From Archegozetes longisetosus (lineage: Eukaryota > Arthropoda > Arachnida > Sarcoptiformes > Trhypochthoniidae), in contig JAEMBT020000006.1 in NCBI GenBank assembly GCA_018873245.2, positions 11,602,387 through 11,666,386 on the forward strand: a stretch of DNA of 64,000 nt. Direction: 5' to 3'. This document shows, piece by piece, positions 23,801 through 35,493 of the stretch. The notes under the pieces are model-generated. The model ran no database searches and was not told the DNA's origin. It saw only the letters and a list, made by a program, of their open reading frames with translations. Made by a program: the position numbers and the translations under genes. Within the stretch, counting starts at the first letter, position 1; every line of letters begins with the position of its first letter.

Positions 23801-24623
23801 GTGAATAATAATGAAAAAGGCATTTGTTATTCAATTTATAGCATTGCAAACAAGAATAAATGAACGAATTTTCTTTCATTTGAATGAGTTTTGTGGAGTA
23901 GTTGTGAGGTAGAATGTGCTACTTATTAGAAATCGCTATAAACCCACTGATCATAGTACTGACCGAACTAAAACTATCAAAGTGTTAGCATAAATACTAA
24001 CATGATCAATTATGAACTTCAAGTCGAATCTAACAGATCAAACTACTCAAACAAATATTCGTTAGGTCGGTACTGTGCCAAATATTTAAAAAATAATATA
24101 AAATTATCAGTTTACTTATTGATGATTAATAGAACCGAAAGTAATAACTTATTAATTAATAAACTTTCTCTTTAAAGCAGTTAAGCCGTTAACAAAATAC
24201 AAGGATTAATTTTTTTCAAGTTAACTACTTCACAAAACTCATCTATTTTTTAAATTATCCAAACATTTCAATCAAACCAAAGTACAGGGATATAGGCTTT
24301 TAATTTCTGATAAACTGAGATTAAATTTATAAAAATATGTTCGCAATATAAAGTTATCTTAAAAAGTCAATATGAATTCTTTACATTCACTAATTTTTAG
24401 ATGCGTTTGTTTTATGAAAGTCTACATAAAATTCGAATTAAACTGTATGAAAGAAATATTTAAAACATAACGAAACTTTTTATTCAAGTCTAGCAGGTGG
24501 AAAACAGGATTTAAACAGACTTTGATATTATGATCGCAGATGATTAAACAAAATGCAAATAAGCTAATCAATCGATCTATAATGACATTTATTAAGTGAT
24601 TTTTACATTGTCGATATGGGAAC
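23801..24623. other. AT-rich spacer, nothing recognised
   Basis: No coding frame with recognisable motifs and no repeat ends. Confidence 0.4.
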
Positions 24624-25583
24624 ACTTCGAAATAGCTAATTTCAAAATGGCTAAACCCTGTTTTCTGTATCTATTAGCAGTTTCCTCCTTTTCATCAGAA
24701 TAAATGCACTAAATGTAATAAATTTCAGGTTCAGTGAGTTTAGTTAGTAATCATGTTGGATACTGTTGTACTACCGCCACTCTACTACTGATAAGTAATA
24801 ATATAATATAATGCTATATAAAAGAGCACGATGCAATATAAAATACTAAAAGCCTTAGAAATAGTAAAACCTAGATTAGTTCATTGTTTTCAAGTTGAAA
24901 TTAAACCCATTTTATCAGTCAAGCGCATGTGAATATTTTTCCTGTTGAATCTGAGCCTTACATTTTAGATTACGAGTATAAGTATTGAAGACCACTTTTA
25001 AATTGAAGGAATTTCAGATTGTTAAGAGTTTAGAAACTGATCCAACTTTTCATATCTTTATCAAACCTTTAGTTTGACTTCAGTGCGGTTTGGTATGAAT
25101 GAGGGTTAGTACTGAAATGATCTGTGAAACATGTAAATCATTGATGTTATGTCAAGTACATGATTTTTGTTTTTATATTATAAAAACTTTTCGTAATAAG
25201 ACTTATCAAAGACTCGTCTCTATATAATTTTCTCATTAGATAAGAATCCAATAATTAACTGAAATCAAAACTTATATACAAATATGCCTTATGTTGGCGC
25301 CATTTTTGGTGCTTAAGTCTCAAATGTAAGACTCAGAATAAAAACGTTGTACATTAGTCCTAAGGGAATGCTTTTATATCTTATAAAACTTCATTCATAC
25401 TTTGAAAAGAAAAATGGTTTTAAAAATGCTTCATTTTTGTTCACCTAAATCTTCAATATTATTAATTCAAAAGAATTTTCTGGTTTATTCCAAAATTTGA
25501 AAGATGGGATAATCATTGTGATAATCAGTTATTAGGAGATTCAAAACAGGGATTAGCCATTCTGAAACTAGCCGTTTCGAAGT
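24624..25583. mobile_element. Non-autonomous DNA element of about 960 bp with 40-bp inverted ends
   Basis: The left end ACTTCGAAATAGCTAATTTC, then AAAATGGCTAAACCCTGTTTT, matches the reverse complement of the right end ACTTCGAAACGGCTAGTTTC, then AGAATGGCTAATCCCTGTTTT. The interior is non-coding. It shares about 400 bp with 18655-19715, so at least two copies lie in this window. No clear target duplication. Confidence 0.75.
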
Positions 25584-26385
25584 CTAGCCGTCATTATGTG
25601 TGTACAGATAGACACAGATTAACATGAAGACTCTCCAAGAGTGAAATTACTGATCTCAGTGCTAGTCTTTTTAAATAATTGACTACAGCATTCTAATTCT
25701 AGCTCTGGCGATTCCTCTACTCTTGAGATCAAGATTAGTTGGAACCTCATATAAGCTGCATGTCTTCACTTAAGTAAATATGATTTAAGAGCAACGTGAC
25801 CAGGACTTTTATTTTTAGATAAAAGACACCTGTTTTTTGTATCATATCTTAAAAGCGAGTAATTTGATTTAGTATCATGAGAAGTATTAAAAATGACATT
25901 TTCTGTATGCTGAGTTCTGTAAATCATTCGTTTGATACATTCAATTAAAATGTCTAATTGGATTTTCATCGCCTTATCATTGCACGTACTACTAAATTGT
26001 TCGTCAATTCTTGTTTCGGTAAGAATTTATGGTAAAAACAGCACTAAATTTATTTTTCACTTACTCTTTGATTTTTCAAAAACCAATTTGCTTCATTTGA
26101 TGTAATCTTTAATTTTATTTGAAAAATACACTGATTTTCACTGATTTTCACTGATTCAATCCTTAAACATTTTCCAGTAAATATGAAATAAGCGTGAGTA
26201 TAATCCGTTCTAAAATGTCTAAATTTTGATTTCATGTAACCAACTTGAATGGTATTCAAAATTCTGATAGAGTACTCGCATATCAAAAATACTTCCCAAA
26301 GGCCTCGAAAATAATTATTTCTGTCAGTAAAATCTTACGCTACACATATTTTTTGATATAATTCGTATGCATTTTAATCATGTAA
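25584..26385. other. Region upstream of the glutaminyl cyclase gene
   Basis: A missing 5' exon with a signal peptide could lie here or further upstream, but I could not identify one. It contains a short tandem repeat at 26130. Confidence 0.35.
26130..26156. repeat. Tandem repeat, 10-bp unit x about 2.7
   Basis: ACTGATTTTC is repeated back to back (two full units and a partial third). Confidence 0.8.
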
Positions 26386-27592
26386 ATGTCTCGAAAGACA
26401 GAAATCAAAGAGCAGACAGCTTCAAAGTCGATTTTAAATAAAAAGGAGAAATATGAAGAGCAAGAATCACCTGAATCCAATTTCAATATAACATTAAAAA
26501 ATATTGCAATTCCCAGAGTTTCAGGGACTGAAAACAACACACAAGTTAGAGATGTTAGTAAATATTTGTTTCAGACTTAATTTTTGATTTGAATCTAGCT
26601 TTGATAGTTTTATACTACTAACCAAATATCGATTAGTATATAGTGAATCGAATGTCACAATTGGGATGGACTGTGGCTTTGGACAGTTTCGAAGATAAAA
26701 CAACAATGGGTGTAAAATCATTCTCTAATATTATCGCAACACATAACGATCAAGTTTGCAACAGATTCGTGATGGCATGTCATTTTGATTCGAAATATTT
26801 TTCAAATATTGAGTTCATCGGCGCTGTTGATTCAGCGGTTCCGTGTGCTATGATCATCAGTTTGGCGCAACTTCTCAATCAAGAGCTTATAAAACATAAA
26901 GAAAAAGTACAAATAATTTAATCAAACGCTTATATTTCAAATGAAATGTTTACTGAGCTATATTTTTGCTATAAAGAAAAGTGATCCGACTCTACAGTTC
27001 ATATTTTTTGATGGAGAAGAAGCATTCAAGACATGGTCAAGCACTGACTCTCTCTATGGTTCGAGACATTTAGCAAATGAATTGACAAAAAGTAAACCGA
27101 AAAATCCGAACTGTCAAGTTGATAACGATTTGAAAAGGATTAACGCAATGATACTTTTAGACCTGATTGGAGCTCCTGATCCTGTATTCTTGAATTACTT
27201 TGAAAGTACAAGTCATTTGTACCAAAAGTTAATCCTAATTGGTATGTGATCAATGACATTTGAATGCCTTAAAACTACAGTGTTTCCTCTCCTTTCAAAA
27301 CTGATCGCATTCTCTCACGATTTGTAATTGATTTTTAAAAATCTTTTTGCAATCAGAAAAAAAGTACAACAAGAAAACTGAGTTTTTTAAGAATATTTCC
27401 CGAAATAGTTGGATAGAAGACGATCACATTCCATTTATGGAGAGGGGAGTTCCTGTACTCCATCTCATAGCTAATCCGTTTCCTAAGGTTTGGCACAAAC
27501 AAGAGGATAACGTTGAAAATCTTGATTTTGCCACTATTGATATCTTAATGAATATTTTTCGTGATTTTCTTATGGAATTGTTAAAATTATGA
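26386..27592 (+). CDS. QPCT-like: Glutaminyl-peptide cyclotransferase (glutaminyl cyclase)
   Basis: Converts N-terminal Gln (or Glu) of peptides to pyroglutamate; a zinc enzyme of the M28-like fold, normally secreted or in the Golgi. Exons 26386-26557, 26644-26906, 26977-27241 and 27357-27592 join in frame (311 aa) across GT-AG introns of 86, 70 and 115 bp. Family blocks in order: [39 protein letters not shown] with zinc ligand D120; [10 protein letters not shown] with catalytic E159 and ligand E160; [19 protein letters not shown] with D207; [17 protein letters not shown] with D256; and VWH with ligand H280. All expected residues are present. Compared with vertebrate enzymes, the segment between the SHLYQKLI block and the DDHIPF block is shorter. 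The first exon as drawn has no signal peptide (a charged [10 protein letters not shown] start), so either a 5' exon is missing or this is a non-secreted form. AATAAA at 27598. Confidence 0.92.
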
Positions 27593-27597
27593 AATTT

Positions 27598-27603
27598 AAT
27601 AAA
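27598..27603 (+). terminator. Polyadenylation signal AATAAA of the glutaminyl cyclase gene
   Basis: Canonical hexamer 6 bp after the TGA stop. The 3' UTR would be very short. Confidence 0.55.
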
Positions 27604-28304
27604 TTTCGATCGTCATAAACTTTTTAGTTAATTAACAATTATATTGTGAACAAGATTGTGCAAAATTTTGAGACCAAATTCTCCATAATATTTTAGTCAT
27701 AAATAAGATTTTGAATGCACAGTCTTAAAAATAATCATGAACATCTGCTTTTTTGTCTATTATTAAAAAATCGTTTGATAATAACAAGTGATGCAAAATT
27801 GGTCTAGCGAGCGCTACAATGTATCATCTGCGATACTATTAGAGTTATAAATAGCACGTAATAGCACTCAACTGACGAATTATTTAAATTTTCAATCTAC
27901 ACTGTGCCCACGAGTCAACTCTAATAAAATTCCATAACATCAAAAATTGAAAATGGCATAACTATTATTTTAATAACTTATAAGCATAACAAATAGGGTA
28001 AACCCCTATAAATAATTATATTTAGTATAACATAATTTGAATCGCTATTATTTGGTTTACATTGATTATACTACTTAAAAATATTAATTTCTCTTTAGTT
28101 GTATACATGTTGAATTTTCGTTTATTTATAAAATCTTATGCACGTGTTATAAAATAGATAAGGTATATCATAGATGAGATAAAAAACCTTTTAAATTTTT
28201 GTTAATGAGTGGCTCTTTAACTCGTAGACAACTGTAAATAGATAAAAAAAAGCCTATATTCTGTGCAGTTATTTATTGTGCAATTTCATTGATATTTTCA
28301 ACTG
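27604..28304. other. AT-rich spacer, nothing recognised
   Basis: No coding frame or repeat ends seen. Confidence 0.4.
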
Positions 28305-28660
28305 TTAGGGTCTATTTACATGATTCAATTTATGTAGAATTGAAGTGACTTGAAGACTTGAGTTCGAGCGAATTGAATAATATATATAAATTGCCTCAAC
28401 TGTTGTTGAATTCAATGTATCAAAAAAGTTGAACTATGTTTAACTTTTGTCAATAACTTGAATTGATTAGCCAATCACAGTATGCATTGTAATTAAAAAC
28501 ATGCTACGCATTTTTGTTTACATTTTTAAAATAAATTGATTGCATCAAATCTATTGTTTGATTCAATATTATTATTTGTGTGTAAATAGAAATTGAATTT
28601 ATGACAATAGAATTAAAGTATTGAATTCTACATAAATTGAGTCGTGTAAATAGACCCTTA
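28305..28660. mobile_element. PIF/Harbinger-type MITE with TTA target duplication
   Basis: The element at 28308-28657 (350 bp) begins GGGTCTATTTACATGATTCA and ends with the complement of GGGTCTATTTACACGACTCA. Both ends continue into ATTTATGTAGAATT, giving about 36 bp of inverted repeat. TTA lies immediately outside each end (28305-28307 and 28658-28660). GGG-type ends plus a TTA duplication are the PIF/Harbinger signature. Non-coding interior. Confidence 0.85.
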
Positions 28661-30884
28661 GTCTGCTGAATGAGTTACTCATTATCTAATGCAGCAATTG
28701 AGAAATATTCTAAACTGTAGGGCATTAAAAGTTGCACAACAATTGAAGGCTCTAATTTAATTAAATAAAAATATTTCATTTCTATCACCAGGTCTTTATA
28801 TAGAATATTCTTTGGTGCCTAATTTAGATCAAGGAAACATCTAAATGAGTTCTCTTGAGCTAATATTTGTCTTAGAAAAATAAAACTTCAAATTGAGTTC
28901 ATCTATAATTTGCTATAATTCCGTCTTGTATTTCGAAATAGGTTCCGGGTTCTTAGGAGTGTCTCCTAACAGTAACTGTTTGTAATACTATTGAGACTAA
29001 TTTAAACTTTATGACACCTTCAGCCTCTTCAATGGTTGATCCATGAGTTAGCTTTCATTTGAGATTAACTTTAAGATACACTTATATCAAGAGTCTAATC
29101 TCTCTCTCTCTCTCTCAAAAGCTTTCAAAACTTGGACAATCCTGTATTAAAACTTAATATAAAATATATGGAAAATTTTTGCCAACGATTTGAATTTATA
29201 GACTGAATTTATCAAATATTTAGTTTGACTAAAATTGATCTCACAATTGCATAGTATAACAGCAAGTTTACAAAGTTCACAAAATACTGATCGCTGTCTA
29301 AGAGACAAATGACAAAAAATCAATACTTTAGCTCAACTTATATTCTGTTGAAGTAGTTAAAAATCGATTTGCTCACATCTTGATTCAATCAGAAACAGTT
29401 AAAGTAAAAGCGATGAATTATTTGGAATTTGAAACTTCTTGTCTTTCATTCAAGTCAAGAATCTGACAAATCAGATTAACTAAGACTTGAATTGGAAGCA
29501 AGAGTTTTATTCTTCATCTTCAACTCCATGCACAACTGAGCCAAATAAGTTGACAAACTCAAAAGTTACCAGCTCTCAAAATAATGATATTTCAGTAAAG
29601 TACTTGATATATATTACTAGAATAATATATCATTACTTTGAGAATGAACACTGGAATAGCTCGATATAACTGAAATGATTTACGGTCTGCCAGAAATATA
29701 ACTGATTAACAAGTCAAATATTTTACTAATCTATTCCGATTGACAGATGCAACGCTTGGGCTCAACCATTGAATGACAGAAACTGTCAAACAAATCGATA
29801 TCTATTACGAGAAAATACATCAGACATAACGATAAATTTGAATTAGGCATCGGATTTTTTTGCAATTTGTAAAAGTAAATAAATTGCAGTATTTATTGGT
29901 GATGTCATGTAATCATTCAATTAACTTATTTGAGACATTAGATTATTTGCAGAAAACAAACAAAATACTGGTTCAAACCATAAACAGAGGTACAAAACTG
30001 TTGATGGAACAAAGTTAATAAAAGTACCAATTGAATAAATGTAATTAACTAAGGCATTTTGACAAGAGTAGATTTTAGCTAATGGTAAGATGTCTCAAAA
30101 AGTTATGGTTTGAAGCTTTAAACAAATGTAAGACAAAGTTAGCAAATAATTTAACTTAACACTACTCAAGTGGTACCAAATCATTATAATAACAATCGAT
30201 AAGATCTTTCGCGACAATAAAGAACAATTTGAACCCAAAAATTATGATAGCGTCTGAAATAAGGGCTTAACGTACTTTGCTCTTAAATTCAGTCCACAGT
30301 TGATTCCTATACTCAAATCATGTGACAATCACAATGAAGTATTCCAAAGATTAATTGTATAAAAATTTCAATCACAACATGTGAACATATTAAAACGCTT
30401 AAATCTGATTGATTCAAGTATTACCTCGACTCAAGAGGAAAGCGCGTTAGACCCTTATTTCAGACACTATACCAGTTGTGATCTTCATATAATGCAATTT
30501 GTAAATAGGATTTAATTACAAAGTCAAATATAGCTTAAAATAAGCCTTATTAAGTAAATGAGTCATTTTAGATAGTGTCAATGTTTACTCAAGAGCATTG
30601 ACATGTACAACTCAAAGGATTAGAAATGAATCAATTTTGACTTGCTACAGTAAACTTTTATATAGCTTAGTTTTCAATTTCGCTTTCCCTAAACTATGCA
30701 ACTTTGTCCAACTCATGTTTATACCAAAATATGTTATGTCAATTTATTTTATTATCAATCGTCTTATTCTTTTTTATGGTCCCAATTTCATATTCTGTTC
30801 AAGTAACTAAATCGAGAGTATTAGTCGATCAAAAGTACTTAAGAAACATAAGTAATTCGTCAAATCGAACTTCAAGACGTTAGT
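28661..30884. other. Intergenic AT-rich region
   Basis: A short (TC)n tract lies at about 29098-29116. Short frames near 29487 and 30598 have no recognisable domain. Confidence 0.4.
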
Positions 30885-32337
30885 ATGAGTACAAAATCTT
30901 ATGGATTTTCTTATTTATTATTTACGATCTATTTATTATAACTAGTTTACTTTCCAATCTTTGAGATGATTGAGTTTCCCAATGAAGAATGCACTACAGT
31001 TGATGGACTTCATGGTACTTGTTACTCAAGGACTGAATGCGATTTAATCAAAGGTTTTACCAGAGGATTCTGTGCTCGTGGTTTCGGTGTTTGCTGTTTC
31101 TGTATGTAATTTAAGTTAAAGCGTTCAGTTAATAATTCATATCAAATACAATTATGCGAATTTGATTTTAGGGACGATATCATGTGGTGGTCGAGCCATT
31201 CAGAACAGGACCCATTTTCTAAACCCTTTATTTCCATCCACATTCAACCGAGAAATGCGTTGTGAAGTTAGTGTTCGTTTGCCTAATTATGCGTGTCAGT
31301 TGCGCATTAATTTTGTTAAATTTCTAATTTCAAACCCCAAACACTCTCAATGTATAATTGATTCGCTAAATATTCCACATCCATTTAAATTACCGGTTCT
31401 TTGCGGCAACTTAACTGGTCAGCACAGTATGTCATCCTTTCCTTCAATCTTTTCTAATAATATATAAATTCAATTAAATTTATATAACAAGACTTGACAT
31501 TTTTCAATTAATTTACTACATCTTCGACTTTAACTATAGTTTATATGGAAGCCAACGAAGTGCAAGAATTGTTAGTTGTGATCACTACTACCGGTAAGGA
31601 ATTGCAAAGATATTGGATTATTGAGCTTCAGTTCATTCCCTGTGACGTTATCATGAGAGGTAACAGACATAATGTTTAATCAAAAGTTATTTCTATTTCT
31701 TTCCTATTAAATCAACAAAAGCTCCAATCGGTTGCCTTCAATATTATTCCGGAGCCGTCGGAACTGTTAAGACAATGAACTTTGACTGCGCTAAATATGT
31801 GAAGAACCATAAAGTTGATCAAGAATGTCTCATGGCTAATCTTGAGTATAGTATTTGTATAAGACTTGAAGCACAAATGTGTGCAATCAAATGGACAGCT
31901 AATCATTTTGATATGGGACCCGATGGGGTCATCGGTTCACAGAGAGGGGACAGTAATATAATTAGTGTTCAAGTGATTATAAAATATCTAATTTGCAATT
32001 TTCTATTATTCTTTCTTAGACTGTCAGGAGAACTACATAACTATAGACAACGCACGTATCGTAACAACAGATTTAGCCAGACAGAATCTCAAAAGTTATG
32101 ACAGATTTTGCGGAACCGCTCTTAATATTGATCGCAACAACAGGACAAATATTCCTCTTATAAGTAAGGCATTATGATTTTGAAACGTTTGAGCTATAAT
32201 GAATATTTGATGAACGAACAGGTCGCGCAAAACCTCATCGAATTATAGTGAACACTGGCAGCAGTTTCATCGGTCCTTTCAAAGGTGCTTCGTTGACTTT
32301 CGAACAGAAGATCTGTATTGATGTCTCTCTTCAATAG
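30885..32337 (+). CDS. CUB-domain secreted protein, six exons, with an in-frame stop in the signal peptide
   Basis: Exons 30885-31101, 31172-31426, 31540-31659, 31722-31952, 32020-32163 and 32222-32337 join in one frame (360 codons before the final stop). All five introns are GT-AG, 58 to 113 bp, and phase 1. After the leader comes a clip-like Cys module (EECTTVDGLHGTCYSRTEC, then GFCARGFGVCCF), then a first CUB-like domain (SCGGRAIQNRTHFLNPLFPS ... CQLRINFVKF). A second follows (APIGCLQYYSGAVGTVKTMN ... CIRLEAQMCAIKW ... DRFCGTAL). This is the familiar arthropod extracellular CUB family of unknown function. The leader starting at ATG 30885 (MSTKSYGFSYLLFTIYLL) is followed by TAA at 30939-30941; the same frame then stays open. 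An in-frame ATG at 30963 would give a protein without a signal peptide. It could be a recent pseudogene, a null allele, or a mis-drawn first exon. AATAAA at 32424. Confidence 0.8.
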
Positions 32338-32399
32338 CACGTAAACTTTAGATAGAACCAATTTTTAAACTAAACTACTGACAATTGATAAAAATCTGA

Positions 32400-32405
32400 T
32401 TTATT
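32400..32405 (-). terminator. Polyadenylation signal AATAAA for LSM10
   Basis: Plus-strand TTTATT reads AATAAA on the minus strand, 134 bp past the LSM10 stop and within the presumed 3' UTR of the convergent CUB gene. Confidence 0.5.
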
Positions 32406-32423
32406 CTTTCTTATATCGCATCA

Positions 32424-32429
32424 AATAAA
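32424..32429 (+). terminator. Polyadenylation signal AATAAA for the CUB gene
   Basis: Canonical hexamer 87 bp past the CUB stop codon. It lies beyond the opposing LSM10 signal, so the two 3' ends probably overlap. Confidence 0.5.
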
Positions 32430-32538
32430 AAGATAATAAATTGTAAAACGCAACAAAAATCACAAGTTATTTACAATTAAGTACTCTTCAGAGCAATAAG
32501 TGATTTGATGAGATGACAAATTTTTGGTAACTAAGATG

Positions 32539-32931
32539 TCATTGATTGGGTTGAAGAACGGTTTTATCAGTAGTTTGGTCAATTAATTGGTTATCCGATT
32601 GATTGATGACTTTGTTGGCTGATTGCCGTCTAGACTGAATTAAAGCCAATTGTTTTTCAATGTTACTAATAATATTGATGTGTTGAGGAATGTGTACAAA
32701 ACGAATTCGAGTGCCTTTTACGAAAAAATAGTCAAATGTAGTCGATTGATCCTCAGGTGTGATCATTGAAGCGCCTCTCAGTTCAATGTTCATAAAGGAG
32801 TCCACACTTTCTATGACTCCAATCAAATAGTTATCGTTTCTTAAATCAATTCTTGTCTTCTGTCCAATGATTGACTGCAATAAACAAATCAAAGTTTTAG
32901 CTGATTTTGCTCTTTCTTGTAATGACATCAT
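32539..32931 (-). CDS. LSM10: U7 snRNA-associated Sm-like protein LSm10
   Basis: A single 130-aa frame on the minus strand, close to the roughly 123 aa of the human protein. The Sm1 motif region reads KTRIDLRNDNYLIGVIESVD, then SFMNIEL. The Sm2 region reads FFVKGTRIRFVHIP, followed by an LSm10-typical helix (NIISNIEKQLALIQ). The VDSFMNIEL and RFVHIP signatures distinguish LSm10 from SmD1. LSm10 pairs with LSm11 in the U7 snRNP, which cleaves replication-dependent histone pre-mRNAs in the nucleus. The C-terminal tail (from about residue 108) is Asn/Gln-rich and species-specific. The ATG at 32931 is followed directly by another ATG; an A-rich context precedes it. The stop is 201 bp from the stop of the convergent CUB gene. 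Intronless. Confidence 0.93.
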   Translation of the reverse strand: MMSLQERAKSAKTLICLLQSIIGQKTRIDLRNDNYLIGVIESVDSFMNIELRGASMITPEDQSTTFDYFFVKGTRIRFVHIPQHINIISNIEKQLALIQSRRQSANKVINQSDNQLIDQTTDKTVLQPNQ

Positions 32932-33287
32932 TTTACAATGAATTGACAGTTCAACTTAATGTTTCAATTGGTAATAAAAACGTGTGTTTTGTTTATATAA
33001 ACAAAATCCAAAACCAATTATTTCACTGATAGCTCAATAGACGGCAATACTTGACTCAAATATTTCTTTATTATAAACTTTTCCCTTCTGTTAGCTTTTT
33101 ACTCCTTTCGACTTAGGATCAGTTGTTCAGGTTAGCCAAACCCTGATTACGCAAATCTTAAGCTCCCATTGATCTAAAACAAATACAAGCAACGAACTAA
33201 TTTACTTAAAATATGTTTTTATTTGAACATTTAATCTTTTAGGCAGAAACTTACAAATTGAATATGATGCTAATTTTAGTAGTTATA

Positions 33288-33397
33288 GTTAACCCTGTCT
33301 AACCTGAACACGCATTTAGGCTCTTTTAAAAAAGCAACAAAAATAAGCCTTAGTTTCTCGCGGGTTTTTTGTGTCCTTTTAAAAAAGGTTCACTGTA
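33288..33397. mobile_element. Possible pogo/Tigger-like transposon end
   Basis: On the minus strand this reads TACAGTGAACCTTTTTTAAA, AGGACAC..., then further in GTGTTCAGGTTAGACAGGGT. TA-CAGTGAACC ends with an inner GTCC/GTTCAGGTTA repeat resemble pogo/Tigger termini. A related TTGTTCAGGTTAGCCAAACC lies in the opposite orientation at 33122, but a clean second end was not found. Confidence 0.35.
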
Positions 33398-34471
33398 ATT
33401 AAGTCCCATAAATTTGGTTAGCTCAATTTTCTCAACCAAGCCTTTTCACAACAATTTTTACAACTCTTATATTTTGCCGAAAGTACCAATTTTCCACCTG
33501 GATTTGTATTAAACTTACTATTTGTTAAAATGGATGATTCATGTAAATATACAAAAGAGCAAATGTTCTCAATCAGAACTCCACATATTTAATAATAGAA
33601 AGTATAAATTTTTTGCATTTCCCGACAGAATATGCACAAAAAACGCATTTTAAGCGATGTTATAAATACATTTTTCATTACTTTGCAGTTTTTCCTGATT
33701 TGCATTTGGTTAGAAAGTGAAAAACACTTGCATTTGAACTGAAATCTGGAGTCTAGTAATGATTGTAACAGAAAGATAAGAAATAAAACGTTTAGAAAAA
33801 GAATTTTGATAGAATGAAAAATGAATCAAAACGAATGCATCAATAGAAGAGCTACTACACAATAAGATGGAGGGAATAATACATTTATCCTAACTTTCAA
33901 TTAAATATTCTTCTTTGTATTGCGTACAACATGTTGCTTGTAATTTTCACTACTATTTTGTATGATTAACGATAATATAAAAATGTGAGCATTCAAAATG
34001 AAAAATAAATGTTTGAAACTGAAAGTTATGTATCATAACAAATAATAAAATCAAATTACAGGAGAGAAAGAAGTTTTTCAATTGTAAAAATTCTTGCTTA
34101 ATGTGCCATTTGAGGCATTGAAAGTTCAGTGAGGATTAGTGGCAATTGTAAAGAGTAACTGCATTTCATGAAATGTTTGCCAACGATTTTGAAAAAAATT
34201 TTGGACAATTTTACTGTTAAAGCGTTGTATAGAAAAAAAAGGAAAATATGTAAAGATCTTTTACCGTGAAAGGGACAAAAGGTGGAAAAGGTGTTTTGGG
34301 CAGTTTGTTAGTTATACTGAAAGCTACTTCTTATGCCTACTATATAAATATGATGCCAGACATGCCAATAGGTTTTTGAAACGCCTTTTTATAAAACACC
34401 TGTTGTATTATTTTTTGTTCCACTCGTTTAGATAAACTGTACAGCAAATTTTACAAACATTTCATTTCCAG
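33398..34471. other. AT-rich stretch, nothing recognised
   Basis: No gene-like frame seen. Confidence 0.4.
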
Positions 34472-34677
34472 TTGTGCCCAATATTGATATCAATTTAACA
34501 AAAAAGTGGTCATATTTCAAGGAACAGATTAAATTTGAAACTTTATTACAAACAACAGAGCAATCCATCCATACACTGTATATGATTACCATAAACTTTC
34601 GAGCTCCGAAAGTGAATATCATTGATGGCAAAGAATTAGAAACCTTAGACAGAATGGGAAAAGATGAGATACTCTGA
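34472..34677 (+). other. Candidate coding exon or pseudogene fragment, unidentified
   Basis: A good acceptor (TTTCATTTCCAG, ending 34471) precedes a 67-codon frame starting VPNIDINLTKKWSYFKEQIK and ending MGKDEIL with TGA. The same frame stays open after that stop for about 50 codons (to about 34835). A further frame at 34794-34982 includes PHMNRESLVEEKSSLHLIQF. No donor site or family match was found. It may be a broken gene or chance frames. Confidence 0.25.
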
Positions 34678-34989
34678 GCGAATGTAGAAGAAAGCAAAGC
34701 GTTTTTTGTAAAACTGCGTGGTGTCTGCATATTACAACTTGATTACACGCTCGTTAACAAAAGTTTGATTCAAGTTTCGTCATCTCTAAAGCCATGCGGA
34801 ATAATAATAGAATATTTTCCTATATAACTCCACACACAACTGATCAAAATATCTTTTTTACCCAACAAATGTCTCTATTTTGTGTCCCGCATATGAATCG
34901 CGAATCGTTAGTCGAAGAAAAAAGTTCACTGCATTTAATACAATTCAAATATGGTATATTCGATTGTGTGTCTCCTCTATAGAAAAAGA

Positions 34990-35440
34990 TTGAATAGACT
35001 TGCGAGACAAGAATAGCGGTTTTTACAACATCGACGAGAACTACAGCTGTTTCAGCATATATTTAATGTCAAAGATAATCAAAATTAATAAATTAATTTC
35101 AGACAGAGTGCATGAGACTAAATGATAAATCAAACAATTGTCAAGTGGAATAAATGTGATCTATTATAATAAGCTATCTATTAAAGAGTTTTACGTGTGG
35201 TTAAAAGCGTTCATTTGAATGGCAAAGCTGTAGTGGAGTTTAGAGTAGAACCTCTCCGCCCATTCTCTCATGCATTTTAAAACTTCAATTCTAGTCTTAC
35301 AACTTCTACTGCAACTTCAAGCACGAGTTCAGTGATTTCACGACTCTCTCTCTCTCTTTTAAAGTTAAACGAGTGCATAAGTAGTTCAATACTTCACTTG
35401 TTGGTCATCTTCCGATGCGTTAACAACTATTTACTTATCG
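34990..35440. other. Upstream region of the bHLH gene
   Basis: Contains a (CT)n tract at about 35344-35359. Otherwise featureless. Confidence 0.35.
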
Positions 35441-35446
35441 TGCGCT

Positions 35447-35453
35447 TATATAA
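35447..35453 (+). promoter_or_regulatory. TATA-like box upstream of the bHLH gene
   Basis: TATATAA lies 41 bp before the start codon at 35494, and a second TATATAA occurs at about 35464. A start site set by the first box would leave a 5' UTR of only about 15 nt, so it may not be the main promoter. Confidence 0.3.
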
Positions 35454-35493
35454 CAATAAGAGTATATAATTAAAAATCGATTTTTTAATCAAA

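Noticed and set aside
26050..26721. Several minus-strand frames opposite the glutaminyl cyclase first exons
   Set aside because: They are shadows of the plus-strand gene and have no motif.
29098..29116. (TC)n tract as a regulatory GAGA-type element
   Set aside because: Too short and too far from any gene to claim a function.
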